DNA of 64,000 nucleotides from Streptomyces sp. SAI-127 (GTDB lineage: Bacteria > Actinomycetota > Actinomycetes > Streptomycetales > Streptomycetaceae), in assembly GCF_029894425.1 (NCBI RefSeq), contig NZ_JARXYJ010000001.1, positions 6,014,001-6,078,000 of the forward strand, read 5' to 3'. The translations under genes and the position numbers were made by a program. Shown one piece after another: positions 37,200 to 45,481 of this stretch. Position 1 is the first letter of the stretch. Every line of letters starts with the position of its first letter. The notes below the pieces were generated by a model. The model worked only from the letters and a program-made list of their open reading frames with translations. It was not told the origin of the DNA and did no database searches.

Positions 37200-37925
37200 T
37201 CAGCCGGTCTTCTTCCAGTCCTTGCAGCCGGTCGTCTTGAAGTAGGCGTCCGAGGAGCTGAGCCTGACGACGGCCGTGCCGTTGACGTTGTCGTTCGCGA
37301 GGATCGACTCGATGCCGTGCTCGGCGTCCTTGGTGCGCTCCCAGTAGCAGGAGTCGTCGGTATTCCCGGTGGACTTGTAGGTGCCCGGGGCGATGTCGGC
37401 GCCGACCGCGAACATTCCGCCGTCGCCGGACATCCGGGCGGCGGGGGAGCCCTTCGCCTTCTCGTCGACGGCCTCCCAGTCGTTGCAGTCGCTCGACTTG
37501 AAGAGCTTGTCGGTGGCCTTGACGGTGACGTAACTGGTGCCGGTGACATTGTCGTTGGCCAGCAGCGAGTCCATCTCGCCCGAGGCGTCCTTGGCCCGCT
37601 CCCAGTAGCACATGCCGTCGCTGTTGCCGGTGGTGCGATACGTGCCGGGCTTGATGTCCGAACCGACCTGGAAGTCGCCGTCCCCCGCGAACGCGGCCTT
37701 CTTCTCGGCGACCGCGGCCTTGTCGGTGTCCTTGGTGTCCTTGGTGTCCTCGGTGTCCTTGGTGCCCTCATTGCCCCCGGCCTCGCGCTCCGCGGACGCC
37801 GAAGAGTCCTTGCCGGTGCCGCCGGAGGTGCCGCCGTCCCCGTTGTCCCCGGCGTTCGCCGACACGACTCCGATGACGACGACTCCCACGACGGCGCCCA
37901 GCGCGACCTTGCCCTTCATGCCCAT
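37200..37925 (-). CDS. Secreted/anchored protein with two copies of a ~70-residue cysteine domain
   Basis: 241 aa. An N-terminal hydrophobic helix (8-25) acts as signal peptide or anchor. A charged linker contains K-D-T-x-D-T repeats (56-68). Two tandem domains follow, 81-150 and 168-237, about 50% identical, each with V-G-x-D-I-x-P-G-T-Y, C-Y-W-E-R, L-A-N-D-N-V and a closing C-x-D-W. Each has two cysteines (C106/C147 and C193/C234), probably a disulfide. Single copies occur widely in actinobacterial secreted proteins; function is unknown. GGGAGGGGGAGA precedes the ATG. Confidence 0.85.
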   Translation of the reverse strand: MGMKGKVALGAVVGVVVIGVVSANAGDNGDGGTSGGTGKDSSASAEREAGGNEGTKDTEDTKDTKDTDKAAVAEKKAAFAGDGDFQVGSDIKPGTYRTTGNSDGMCYWERAKDASGEMDSLLANDNVTGTSYVTVKATDKLFKSSDCNDWEAVDEKAKGSPAARMSGDGGMFAVGADIAPGTYKSTGNTDDSCYWERTKDAEHGIESILANDNVNGTAVVRLSSSDAYFKTTGCKDWKKTG

Positions 37926-38001
37926 GGCTGTCTCCCCCTCCCGACGCGACGACCCCCGCTGCTCGGCGGTCGCTCGTTCGCTGGGTCAATGAGAGCAGAG
38001 C

Positions 38002-38082
38002 CTGTGAACCGAGTCAACATGATTCACAGCTCTCCTCGTGTACACGGCCGTGAATGGGTAGATCTTGCATACATCGGTATGC
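38002..38082. promoter_or_regulatory. Four dyads in the promoter region of the HTH-DNA methylase
   Basis: Between the divergent secreted-protein gene and the methylase lie CTGTGAA/TTCACAG (38002-38029, 14-bp spacer), CGTGTACACG (38037-38046, perfect), CACGGCCGTG (38043-38052, perfect) and GCATAC-ATCG-GTATGC (38067-38082, perfect). This density suggests operator sites. The methylase's own N-terminal HTH is a candidate binder (inference). Confidence 0.55.
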
Positions 38083-38137
38083 TCGGCGTCACACGCGTGG
38101 CGCAGTGCTGGTGCGGTACGACGAGGGGAGCGTGCGG

Positions 38138-40324
38138 GTGCAGGACAACGCGACTGAGGTGACCGCCGCAGGTATCGCACGGCTGGCCGGCGTGGGCCGC
38201 GCGGCCGTCAGCAACTGGCGCCGTCGGCACGCCGACTTCCCGAGACCTGTCGGCGGCACCGAGACCAGCCCGTCCTTCGCGCTCGCCGAGGTCGAGTCCT
38301 GGCTGCGCAAGCAGGGAAAGCTCGCTGAGGTCCCCTTGCGGGAACGCGTCTGGCAGCAGCTCTCCGGCCATCCTGAGGGCCCGGTCACCGCACTCACCCA
38401 CGCGGGCTGCCTCCTGCTGCTGATCCACGATCGCCCGACGGTCTGGCTGGAGGTGGGCGCCGGCTCCGACGAGCGGCTCTCGGAGATGCTGCCGGGGGCG
38501 CTGCGGGAGGTGTTCACACCGCGATTCGGACCCGAGGCGGCCATGAGCACCCCGCCCGCTGTGAACACCCTGGACGCCGTGAACACCGTGAACGCCCCGA
38601 ACGCCGTAGACGCCCCGGATGTCGTGAATCCAGCGCCCCCCGCCTCCGGTGTTCACACCCCCTCCGCCGTGAACACCCCCGCCGCCGTGAACACCCACCC
38701 CGCCGTTCGCCTCCCCACCGTCCCGGAACTCCTCCCCTCCGCCCCCCTCCTGCGGGGCGTCGCCGAGCTGGCCGCCGAGCTGGGTGCCCGGCAGACCTTC
38801 GAGTTCCTGCTCGGCCGGCACCTCGACGCCAACCCGCGCCAGTACACGCTCACCCCCGCCGACCTGGCCGCTCTCATGGCCGACCTCGCCGGCCCCGCCC
38901 GCACCGTCCTGGACCCGGCCTGCGGCACCGGCGCCCTTCTGCGGGCCGCCGCGACCCGCCCCGACCAGGAGCTCCACGCCCAGGACAGCGCCCCCGAACT
39001 CGCCGCGCTCACCACGCTCCGGCTCGCCCTGCAGACCTGGTCCACCGTGCGCGGGGCGGTCGGCGACAGCCTGCGCGCCGACGCCCACCCGGGGCTGCGC
39101 GCCGACGCCGTCCTGTGCCACCCGCCGTTCAACGAGCGCAACTGGGGCCACGACGAGCTCGCCTACGACCCCCGCTGGGAGTACGGCTTCCCGGCCCGCA
39201 CCGAGTCCGAGCTCGCCTGGGTCCAGCACGCACTCGCCCGCCTCAAGGACGGCGGCGCCGGCGTCCTGCTCATGCCGCCCGCCGCCGCCTCCCGCCGCTC
39301 CGGCCGCCGTATCCGCGCCGACCTGCTGCGCCGCGGTGCCCTGCGCGCCGTGATCGCCCTGCCGCTCGGAGCGGCACCGCCGTACAACATCCCGCTGCAC
39401 CTGTGGGTGCTGCGCCGCCCGGAGAAGGCGCCCGCCCAGCCCGAGGTGCTCCTCGTCGACGTGGGCCAGTTCGCGGGGGAGGGGCGCGGTGGGCCGGACT
39501 GGCGGGCCCTGCGCGAGGCCGTTCTCGACGCCTGGCAGGCCTTCGGGCGGCCCGGCCGCTTCGCCGAACGGCCCGGACTGGCCCGCGCGCTGCCCGTCAT
39601 CGAACTCCTCGACGACGACGTGGACCTCGCTCCCGCCCGCCACCTGCCACCCCCCACGGCGGCCGACGGCGCCGAACAGCTCACGGCCGTGCGCGAGCAC
39701 CTGGGCGAGACCCTGCGCCTGACCGCCGACCTCACCCCGCCGCGCGCCGACGCCGCGCACCCCGCGCGGTGGCCGCTCACCACCATCGGCGAACTCGCGC
39801 GCGGGGGAGCCCTGATGCTGCGCACGGGCGGAAACGGCGGCCACGCACGCGTACCCGTGCTCACCGACCACGACGTCCTCTTCGGGGCCGACCCCTCCGG
39901 GACGCTTCCCGAGAGCGAGGAGGACGCCGTACTGACCGAACCGGGCGACGTCGTCGTACCGGTGCTGGGCGGGGGCTCGGTGGCGCGCGTGATCGACGCG
40001 GCGACCGCGGGCGCCGCCCTGGGGCGCAACCTCGTGCTGCTGCGCCCCGATCCGGCGGCGCTCGACCCCTGGTTCCTGGCCGGCTTCCTGCGCGGCACCG
40101 CCAACAACCGCCAGGCCAGCAGTTATGCCTCCACCGCGACCCGCCTGGACGTGCGCAGGCTCCAGTTGCCCAGGCTCCCGCTCGACGAACAACGGCGATA
40201 CGGCGAACGCTTCCGCGCGCTCGACGAGTTCGAGCGGGCGCTCAGGCACGCGGGGCGGCTCGGAGAGCAGCTCGTGCGCGGGATGTACGACGGGCTCACC
40301 GATGGAACGGTCGCGCCCGACTGA
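38138..40324 (+). CDS. Solitary N-6 DNA methylase-like protein with N-terminal HTH
   Basis: 728 aa from the GTG at 38138, 8 bp past GGGGA. Residues ~8-50 form an HTH (V-T-A-A-G-I-A-R-L-A-G-V-G-R-A-A-V-S-N-W). An Asn/Val/Thr/Pro linker (~130-190) follows, then the HsdM-type domain with SAM motif V-L-D-P-A-C-G-T-G-A-L-L near 260. Motif IV reads L-C-H-P-P-F-N-E-R-N-W instead of N-P-P-F/Y, so the catalytic Asn is replaced by His. The C-terminal ~200 residues resemble a type I specificity (S) half. No restriction subunit is nearby. It may be a DNA-binding regulator or a modified methyltransferase. Confidence 0.8.
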   Translation: MQDNATEVTAAGIARLAGVGRAAVSNWRRRHADFPRPVGGTETSPSFALAEVESWLRKQGKLAEVPLRERVWQQLSGHPEGPVTALTHAGCLLLLIHDRPTVWLEVGAGSDERLSEMLPGALREVFTPRFGPEAAMSTPPAVNTLDAVNTVNAPNAVDAPDVVNPAPPASGVHTPSAVNTPAAVNTHPAVRLPTVPELLPSAPLLRGVAELAAELGARQTFEFLLGRHLDANPRQYTLTPADLAALMADLAGPARTVLDPACGTGALLRAAATRPDQELHAQDSAPELAALTTLRLALQTWSTVRGAVGDSLRADAHPGLRADAVLCHPPFNERNWGHDELAYDPRWEYGFPARTESELAWVQHALARLKDGGAGVLLMPPAAASRRSGRRIRADLLRRGALRAVIALPLGAAPPYNIPLHLWVLRRPEKAPAQPEVLLVDVGQFAGEGRGGPDWRALREAVLDAWQAFGRPGRFAERPGLARALPVIELLDDDVDLAPARHLPPPTAADGAEQLTAVREHLGETLRLTADLTPPRADAAHPARWPLTTIGELARGGALMLRTGGNGGHARVPVLTDHDVLFGADPSGTLPESEEDAVLTEPGDVVVPVLGGGSVARVIDAATAGAALGRNLVLLRPDPAALDPWFLAGFLRGTANNRQASSYASTATRLDVRRLQLPRLPLDEQRRYGERFRALDEFERALRHAGRLGEQLVRGMYDGLTDGTVAPD
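38511..38696 (+). repeat. GTGAACAC/GTGTTCAC repeats within the methylase linker
   Basis: Seven copies of GTGAAC or its complement lie near 38511, 38561, 38579, 38588, 38650, 38669 and 38687, in both orientations. They encode Val-Asn-Thr / Val-His-Thr in a low-complexity linker. The CTGTGAAC core also appears in the promoter dyad at 38002. Confidence 0.55.
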
Positions 40325-40418
40325 TCAGGACGACAACGGTTCGGTACAACCCGTGACCAGTTGTCGGTGTCGGCCTATACGCTCGAACCCCACATCGAAT
40401 CCCGGTTCAGGAGCGTTC

Positions 40419-40991
40419 ATGTACGGCCACGGCGCGGCGCCGCCCGCCCGCAGCTCGGGCACCGTCATCACCTTGCGCGTGCTGTTCGCCGCCGCCGGTT
40501 TCCTCTCGTGCGGCCTGCTCGCCTGCGCTCCGCTGTTCCGGGTCGCCTTCCTGCGCGGGCGGTCGGTCGACTGGGTGCTGTCCTGGGCGAGCCTTCCGCT
40601 GTCCATCGCGTGTTTCGCGGTGGTCGGCTCACTGCCCGAGAGCGATCCCCGGACCGACGTCGCCATGTCGCTGGTTTTGCTGCTCGGCCTCTTCAGCAGT
40701 GTGTACTTCCTCGTGATGGACATCCGGGTGCACCAGCAGAGGCGGTTCGCCGGCTACCCGCCGCCCCAGGGCCCGACCGTCCACACCGGCTACGGCTATC
40801 CGCAGCCGACGCCGCCGTACACGTCCACGCTCCTGCCGCAGCCGCCGACTCCTCCGGTCTCCGCGCCCGGTGTCGTCCCGCCCCCGCCGCAGCGCCCCGC
40901 GCCTGCCCGGATCGACCAGGTGCGCGCCGAACTCGACGAGCTCAGCGACTATCTGCGCAAGCACGACGGCAACCCCGAGGGCGGCAGGTGA
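40419..40991 (+). CDS. Small membrane protein upstream of the Ser/Thr kinase
   Basis: 190 aa from the ATG at 40419, with CAGGAG upstream. Three transmembrane helices (about 15-42, 50-70, 78-102) precede a Pro/Tyr/Gly-rich tail (105-160) and a short amphipathic C-terminal helix (V-R-A-E-L-D-E-L-S-D-Y-L). The stop overlaps the kinase start (GTGA), so the two are coupled and may act together; a membrane tether for the soluble kinase is possible. I do not recognise the family. Confidence 0.8.
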   Translation: MYGHGAAPPARSSGTVITLRVLFAAAGFLSCGLLACAPLFRVAFLRGRSVDWVLSWASLPLSIACFAVVGSLPESDPRTDVAMSLVLLLGLFSSVYFLVMDIRVHQQRRFAGYPPPQGPTVHTGYGYPQPTPPYTSTLLPQPPTPPVSAPGVVPPPPQRPAPARIDQVRAELDELSDYLRKHDGNPEGGR

Positions 40992-42520
40992 CCGTGGCGA
41001 CAGGACGTGTCGTCGCCGGACGCTATGAACTGTCCACGCTCATCGGCCAGGGCGGCATGGGCCAGGTGTGGACGGCGTACGACCAGCGGCTCGACCGGCG
41101 CGTGGCGGTGAAGCTGCTGCGCCCCGACAAGGTGGCCGGGCAGGAGGCGGACGAACTGCGCCGCCGGTTCGTCCGGGAGTGCCGGGTGACCGCGCAGGTC
41201 GACCACCCCGGGCTCGTCACCGTGCACGACGCGGGCAGCGAGGGCGAGGAGCTGTTCCTCGTCATGCAGTACGTCGACGGCGCGGACCTCTCCGACCATC
41301 TCGCCGAGCACGACCCGTACCCCTGGCAGTGGGCGGTCGCCGTCGCCGCGCAACTGTGCGCCGTACTGAGTGCCGTGCACGCCGTACCGATCGTCCACCG
41401 CGACCTCAAGCCGCGCAACGTGATGGTGAAGCAGGACGGCACGGTCACCGTCCTCGACCTCGGTGTCGCCTCCGTCATGGACACCGACACCACCCGCCTC
41501 ACCCACACCGGTTCGCCGATCGGCTCGCCCGCCTACATGGCGCCCGAGCAGGCCATGGGCGGGGCGGTCGGTCCGTACACCGACCTGTACGCGCTCGGCG
41601 TACTGCTGCACGAACTGCTCAGCGGCGACGTCCCCTTCGCGGGCTCCACCGCGCTCGGCGTGCTGCACCGGCACCTGTACGAGCCCCCGCTGCCCGTGCG
41701 CCGCACCCGCCCCGAAGTCCCCGAGGCCCTCGAAGCGCTCGTGCTGCGGCTGCTCGCCAAGGACCCGCAGCACCGCCCGGCCTCCGCACAGGACGTGTAC
41801 GAGGATCTGGCGCTGCTGCTGCCCGCGCGCGGGACGCCCACGGGAGCTCCTCTCGATCCCACACGTCCCTTCCTCCGTCCGCACGCCCCCTGGCCGGACC
41901 GCGCGCGCACGCCGGCACCCCAGCCGGCCCCGGTCACGCCGGTCCCCGAGGCGACCGAGAAACCGGATGTCGCGCGCGCGGTCGACGAGGTCAAGCGGCT
42001 CCTCGGCGAGGGCCGCATCACCCAGGCCGTCGACATCTTGGGCGCGATCCTGCCCGCGGCCGCCGAACAGCACGGCGTGAACTCCCCTGTCGTACGCACC
42101 CTGCGCAAGCAGTACGCCGCCACCCTCATGGACGACGGCCAGTACCGCCGCGCACTGCCCGAACTGCGCCGCCTCGCCGACGAACGCGCCACCGAGGCGG
42201 GCCACGCCGACCCGCAGTCCCTGCGCTTCCGGTACGACGCCGCCCAGTGTCTGGAACAACTCGGCGAACCCGCGGCCGCACTGGCCGAATACCGCGCCCT
42301 GCTGCCGTACTACGAGAACCAGTACGTGGCCGGCGACCCCCAGCTCGCCCACGACGTCCGCCGCCGGATCGGGCACCTCCTGCTCGCCCTCGGCGACCGC
42401 GCCGCCGCCCACGACACACTCGCGCGGCTGCTGCACGACGTGGAGCGCTTGCACGGGCCGGCGCACCCGCTCGCGGTGGAGGTCCGCCGGACGCTCCAGT
42501 GGCTGGGTCAGGTGCGCTAG
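40988..42520 (+). CDS. Serine/threonine protein kinase with C-terminal TPR-like region
   Basis: 510 aa from a GTG overlapping the upstream stop. A complete Hanks-type kinase domain lies at ~8-280: P-loop GQGGMGQVW (20-28), VAVK (K42), HRDLKPRNVM (D139, N144), D-L-G in place of D-F-G (157-159) and A-P-E-Q (185-188). After a Pro-rich linker, residues ~320-510 are helical TPR-like repeats. No transmembrane helix or PASTA domain is present, so it is cytosolic, unlike PknB. The D-L-G variant keeps the metal-binding Asp, so it should be active. Confidence 0.92.
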   Translation: MTVATGRVVAGRYELSTLIGQGGMGQVWTAYDQRLDRRVAVKLLRPDKVAGQEADELRRRFVRECRVTAQVDHPGLVTVHDAGSEGEELFLVMQYVDGADLSDHLAEHDPYPWQWAVAVAAQLCAVLSAVHAVPIVHRDLKPRNVMVKQDGTVTVLDLGVASVMDTDTTRLTHTGSPIGSPAYMAPEQAMGGAVGPYTDLYALGVLLHELLSGDVPFAGSTALGVLHRHLYEPPLPVRRTRPEVPEALEALVLRLLAKDPQHRPASAQDVYEDLALLLPARGTPTGAPLDPTRPFLRPHAPWPDRARTPAPQPAPVTPVPEATEKPDVARAVDEVKRLLGEGRITQAVDILGAILPAAAEQHGVNSPVVRTLRKQYAATLMDDGQYRRALPELRRLADERATEAGHADPQSLRFRYDAAQCLEQLGEPAAALAEYRALLPYYENQYVAGDPQLAHDVRRRIGHLLLALGDRAAAHDTLARLLHDVERLHGPAHPLAVEVRRTLQWLGQVR

Positions 42521-42688
42521 GGCGACCCGTCAGATTTTGCCGCGCCCAGAGGGAAACTTGTCACCTTCAGGGGATTGAGTTTCCGAAAGACAGGACTGGC
42601 GCCGGATAGCTTTGCGCTTCATTTCAGCCACGCACAACAGGCACAGCACGCACAACTCGTACAGCACAACCAAGGGGTGGGGTCGTCC

Positions 42689-43516
42689 ATGTCCAGTCAT
42701 CGGCAGTCGAAGAAGCGCAGATACGTCACGTGGGGCGTCGCCGGAGCCGCCGTGGTCGCCGGCGCGGGCCTCGCCGCGCAGAGCTCGATGGCCGCGACCA
42801 CCTGGCCCGCCCAGAAGACGTACACCGGCCGCGCCTTCGACACCTGCGCCGCCCCCTCCCTCTCCGCGATGAAGGCCTGGCACGGCGGCCTCTACGGCGC
42901 CGCCGCCGTCTACGTGGGCGGCAAGAACCGCGGCTGCTCCCAGCCCAACCTCACCGCCTCCTGGGTCAAGTCGGTCAGCGCGGTCGGCTGGAAGCTCATC
43001 CCGCTCTACGTCGGAGCCCAGCCGCCCTGCCAGAGCGGCTCCAACCCCGAGAGGCTCACCGCCTCCACCGCCGCCTCCCTGGGCGCGACGGACGGCGCGG
43101 ACGCGGTGGCCAAGGCCTCCGCCCTCGGCATGAAGGCCGGCAGCCCGATCTTCCTGGACATGGAGGCGTACGACATCACGAACAAGGCGTGCAACGACGC
43201 CGTGCTCACCTATGTGCGTGCCTTCGACAAGACCCTGCGCGCGAAGACGTACCGAGCGGGCTTCTACGGCTTCAGCAGTTCCAGCGCCAAGGCGATCGCC
43301 AACGCGACCGACAGGACCGACCTGCCGGGCAACCTCTGGTACGCGCTGTGGGACAAGCAGAACACCACCACCGCGGACTGGCCCTTCGGCGCCACGCAGT
43401 ACACGGACCACAGCCGTGGCCACCAGTACCTCGTGAACAGCAAGGAGTCGCGCAACGGCTACACGATCACCGTGGACCGGGACGCCTGGGACGGGCCGGT
43501 GGCGATCACCGGCTGA
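42689..43516 (+). CDS. Secreted DUF1906 (Rv2525c-like) glycoside-hydrolase-fold protein
   Basis: 275 aa. The N-terminus K-K-R-R-Y-V-T-W-G-V-A-G-A-A with a hydrophobic stretch and A-x-A site looks like a Tat signal peptide. The mature part is a DUF1906 TIM-barrel: GRAFDTCAAPSLSAM, W-K-L-I-P-L-Y-V-G, F-L-D-M-E-A-Y and a closing V-D-R-D-A-W-D. In M. tuberculosis, Rv2525c is a Tat-exported protein tied to cell-wall homeostasis; hydrolytic activity is unproven for most members. An inverted repeat GGAAACT/AGTTTCC lies upstream (42552-42584). Confidence 0.88.
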   Translation: MSSHRQSKKRRYVTWGVAGAAVVAGAGLAAQSSMAATTWPAQKTYTGRAFDTCAAPSLSAMKAWHGGLYGAAAVYVGGKNRGCSQPNLTASWVKSVSAVGWKLIPLYVGAQPPCQSGSNPERLTASTAASLGATDGADAVAKASALGMKAGSPIFLDMEAYDITNKACNDAVLTYVRAFDKTLRAKTYRAGFYGFSSSSAKAIANATDRTDLPGNLWYALWDKQNTTTADWPFGATQYTDHSRGHQYLVNSKESRNGYTITVDRDAWDGPVAITG

Positions 43517-43660
43517 CGGCAACCACGCGCGCGTGGCGCGGCGGTGCCCGAAGTCCTGGTGAATCGTTGGTCGAATGGGTTGGCCAGAGCCCGTCCCCTG
43601 CCTACCATCGATCACCGCAAGACCTTGTGCACCGTCGCACAATCTCCTCGGGAGGCCTCC

Positions 43661-44308
43661 TTGCACCGCCGTCGTCGCACCGCGCTCGTCCTCTCCGCCG
43701 CGCTCGCCGCCGCGGCACCCCTGCTCACCGCGTGCGGAAGCGACGCGCATCCCGGCGCCGCGGCCGTCGTCGGCGGGCAGCGGATCACCGTCGCGCAGCT
43801 GGAGAACCGGGTGACCGAGGTGCGTGACGCGCAGCGGGCGGCCGTCACCGACGAGGCGCAGTACGCGCAGGCCATCGCCAAGACCGGCACCCTCACCCGC
43901 GACGTCCTGCACGGCATGGTCCTCGACCAGGTGCTGCACCGGGCGGCCGAGAACGCGGGCGTGTCCGTCAACCGCAAGGAGGTCCAGGCGCTGCGCTCCG
44001 GCCTGGAGGAGCAGGCGGGCGGCGCCAAGGGCCTGGAGACGGCGTGGCTCCAGCAGTACGGCATCGCGCCCGAGCGCCTCGACGAGAACCTCCTCCTCCA
44101 GCTGGAGGCCCAGAAACTCGCCGGAAAGCTCGGCACCGACACCGGCAACCCCGCCTTCTGGAACGCCCTGAGCAAGGCGTCCAAGCAACTCGACGTCGAC
44201 CTCAACCCGCGCTACGGCACCTGGGACGTCGCGAAGAGCACCCGCGTCGACGCGAAGACCCCGTGGGTGCGCGAGGTCACGACGGCGGGGAGCGAGCAGA
44301 GCGCGTAG
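43661..44308 (+). CDS. SurA N-terminal-domain lipoprotein (chaperone-like)
   Basis: 215 aa from a TTG at 43661, with GGGAGG 5 bp upstream; starts further upstream lack a ribosome binding site. Lipobox L-T-A-C (C25) follows a basic N-terminus. The mature chain (A-A-V-V-G-G-Q-R-I-T-V-A-Q-L-E, then a helical region to ~175) is the SurA_N chaperone fold, but no peptidyl-prolyl isomerase domain is present. It probably assists folding of exported proteins. It is conserved upstream of mazG in Streptomyces (from memory). Confidence 0.87.
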   Translation: MHRRRRTALVLSAALAAAAPLLTACGSDAHPGAAAVVGGQRITVAQLENRVTEVRDAQRAAVTDEAQYAQAIAKTGTLTRDVLHGMVLDQVLHRAAENAGVSVNRKEVQALRSGLEEQAGGAKGLETAWLQQYGIAPERLDENLLLQLEAQKLAGKLGTDTGNPAFWNALSKASKQLDVDLNPRYGTWDVAKSTRVDAKTPWVREVTTAGSEQSA

Positions 44309-44455
44309 CGGGACCGAGGCAGCCCCACACCGTGGGACCAGCCCCACACCGCGGGGCAACCCGGCAGGCAGACGGATGATCATACGATCACCCCGCCACC
44401 CCCTGCCTGTGGACAAACTGATCGCCCCGTCGACGCCGTGCGTTAGCTTCGAACT

Positions 44456-45481
44456 GTGAACGCAACCGGCTTCGAGCCCGCCCCTGACCAGGACCCCGAC
44501 ACGGCGTCCGCCCCCGGCCGCATCGTCCTGCTCACCACCAGCCACCGCGTCGCCCCCGGCCTGCTGTCCTGGCCCGCCTGGCAGGCGCTGCACGCCGCCG
44601 ACCGCGTTCTGTGCGCGGACGGAGCCCACCCTCAGCTGCCGTATCTGCGGGAGGCGGGGATAGAGGTCGACGAGACGTCCCCGACCGCCGAGGAGCTGGT
44701 CGGAGCGTGCGCGGGCGGACACAAGGTGGTCGTCGTGGCCACGGGCGAGGGCGAGCCGGCCCTCACGGACGGTCTGGCACGCCTCGCCGGATCCGGACGC
44801 ATACAGATGCCCGAGCTGGAGCTGCTCCCCGCCTCCTACGACCTGCCCGGTGCCCGGCTCCTCGACCTCGTCCAGGTCATGGACCGGATCCGCGCCGAAT
44901 GCCCCTGGTCCTCCCAGCAGACCCACGAGGGCCTCGCCAAGTACGGCATCGAGGAGGCGTACGAACTCGTCGAGGCCATCGAGGAGGGCGACCGCGACGA
45001 ACTGCGCGAGGAGCTCGGGGACGTCCTGCTCCAGGTCGTCTTCCACTCCCGTATCGCCGAGGACGACCCGGACGCCCCCTTCTCCGTCGACGACGTCGCC
45101 GGCGGCATCGTTGCCAAGCTCATCCACCGCCATCCGCACGTCTTCGGCGACGAGACGGCCAGCACGCCCGAGGAGGTCAAGGCGCACTGGCTGCGCACCA
45201 AGGCGATAGAGAAGCAGCGCAGTTCGGTGACCGAGGGCATCCCCCTCGGCCAGCCCGGCCTCGCCCTCGCGGCGAAGCTGGCGTCGCGGGTGCGGATGGC
45301 GGGCCTGGACGTCCCGCTGCCGAAGACCGAGGGCATCGGTTACGAACTCCTCGTCCTGGCCGCCCGCGCCGAGGCGGAGGGCGTCGATCCGGAGGCGGCC
45401 CTGCGTGCGGCGGCCCGGCTGTACCGGGACGCGATCCGGGAGGTCGAGGCACCCCACCCGCCGGAAAACGTCAAGGAGTGA
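44456..45481 (+). CDS. mazG: Nucleoside triphosphate pyrophosphohydrolase
   Basis: 341 aa from a GTG. The MazG catalytic region is at ~145-215: R-A-E-C-P-W-S-S-Q-Q-T-H, E-E-A-Y-E-L-V-E-A-I and E-E-L-G-D-V-L-L-Q-V-V-F-H-S, giving the EExxE and ExxD metal ligands. The first ~110 residues form a tetrapyrrole-methylase-like remnant (I-V-L-L-T-T-S-H-R-V-A-P-G) typical of actinobacterial MazG. It hydrolyses non-canonical NTPs and can affect (p)ppGpp pools. The stop overlaps the P450 start by GTGA. Confidence 0.94.
   Translation: MNATGFEPAPDQDPDTASAPGRIVLLTTSHRVAPGLLSWPAWQALHAADRVLCADGAHPQLPYLREAGIEVDETSPTAEELVGACAGGHKVVVVATGEGEPALTDGLARLAGSGRIQMPELELLPASYDLPGARLLDLVQVMDRIRAECPWSSQQTHEGLAKYGIEEAYELVEAIEEGDRDELREELGDVLLQVVFHSRIAEDDPDAPFSVDDVAGGIVAKLIHRHPHVFGDETASTPEEVKAHWLRTKAIEKQRSSVTEGIPLGQPGLALAAKLASRVRMAGLDVPLPKTEGIGYELLVLAARAEAEGVDPEAALRAAARLYRDAIREVEAPHPPENVKE

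Noticed and set aside
38138..40324. Complete type I restriction-modification system
   Set aside because: Only the methylase-like gene is present; no HsdR or separate HsdS gene lies nearby, and motif IV is altered.
44408..44416. Single DnaA box (TGTGGACAA, reverse orientation) before mazG
   Set aside because: One isolated 9-mer is expected by chance in 64 kb of this composition; no second box nearby.
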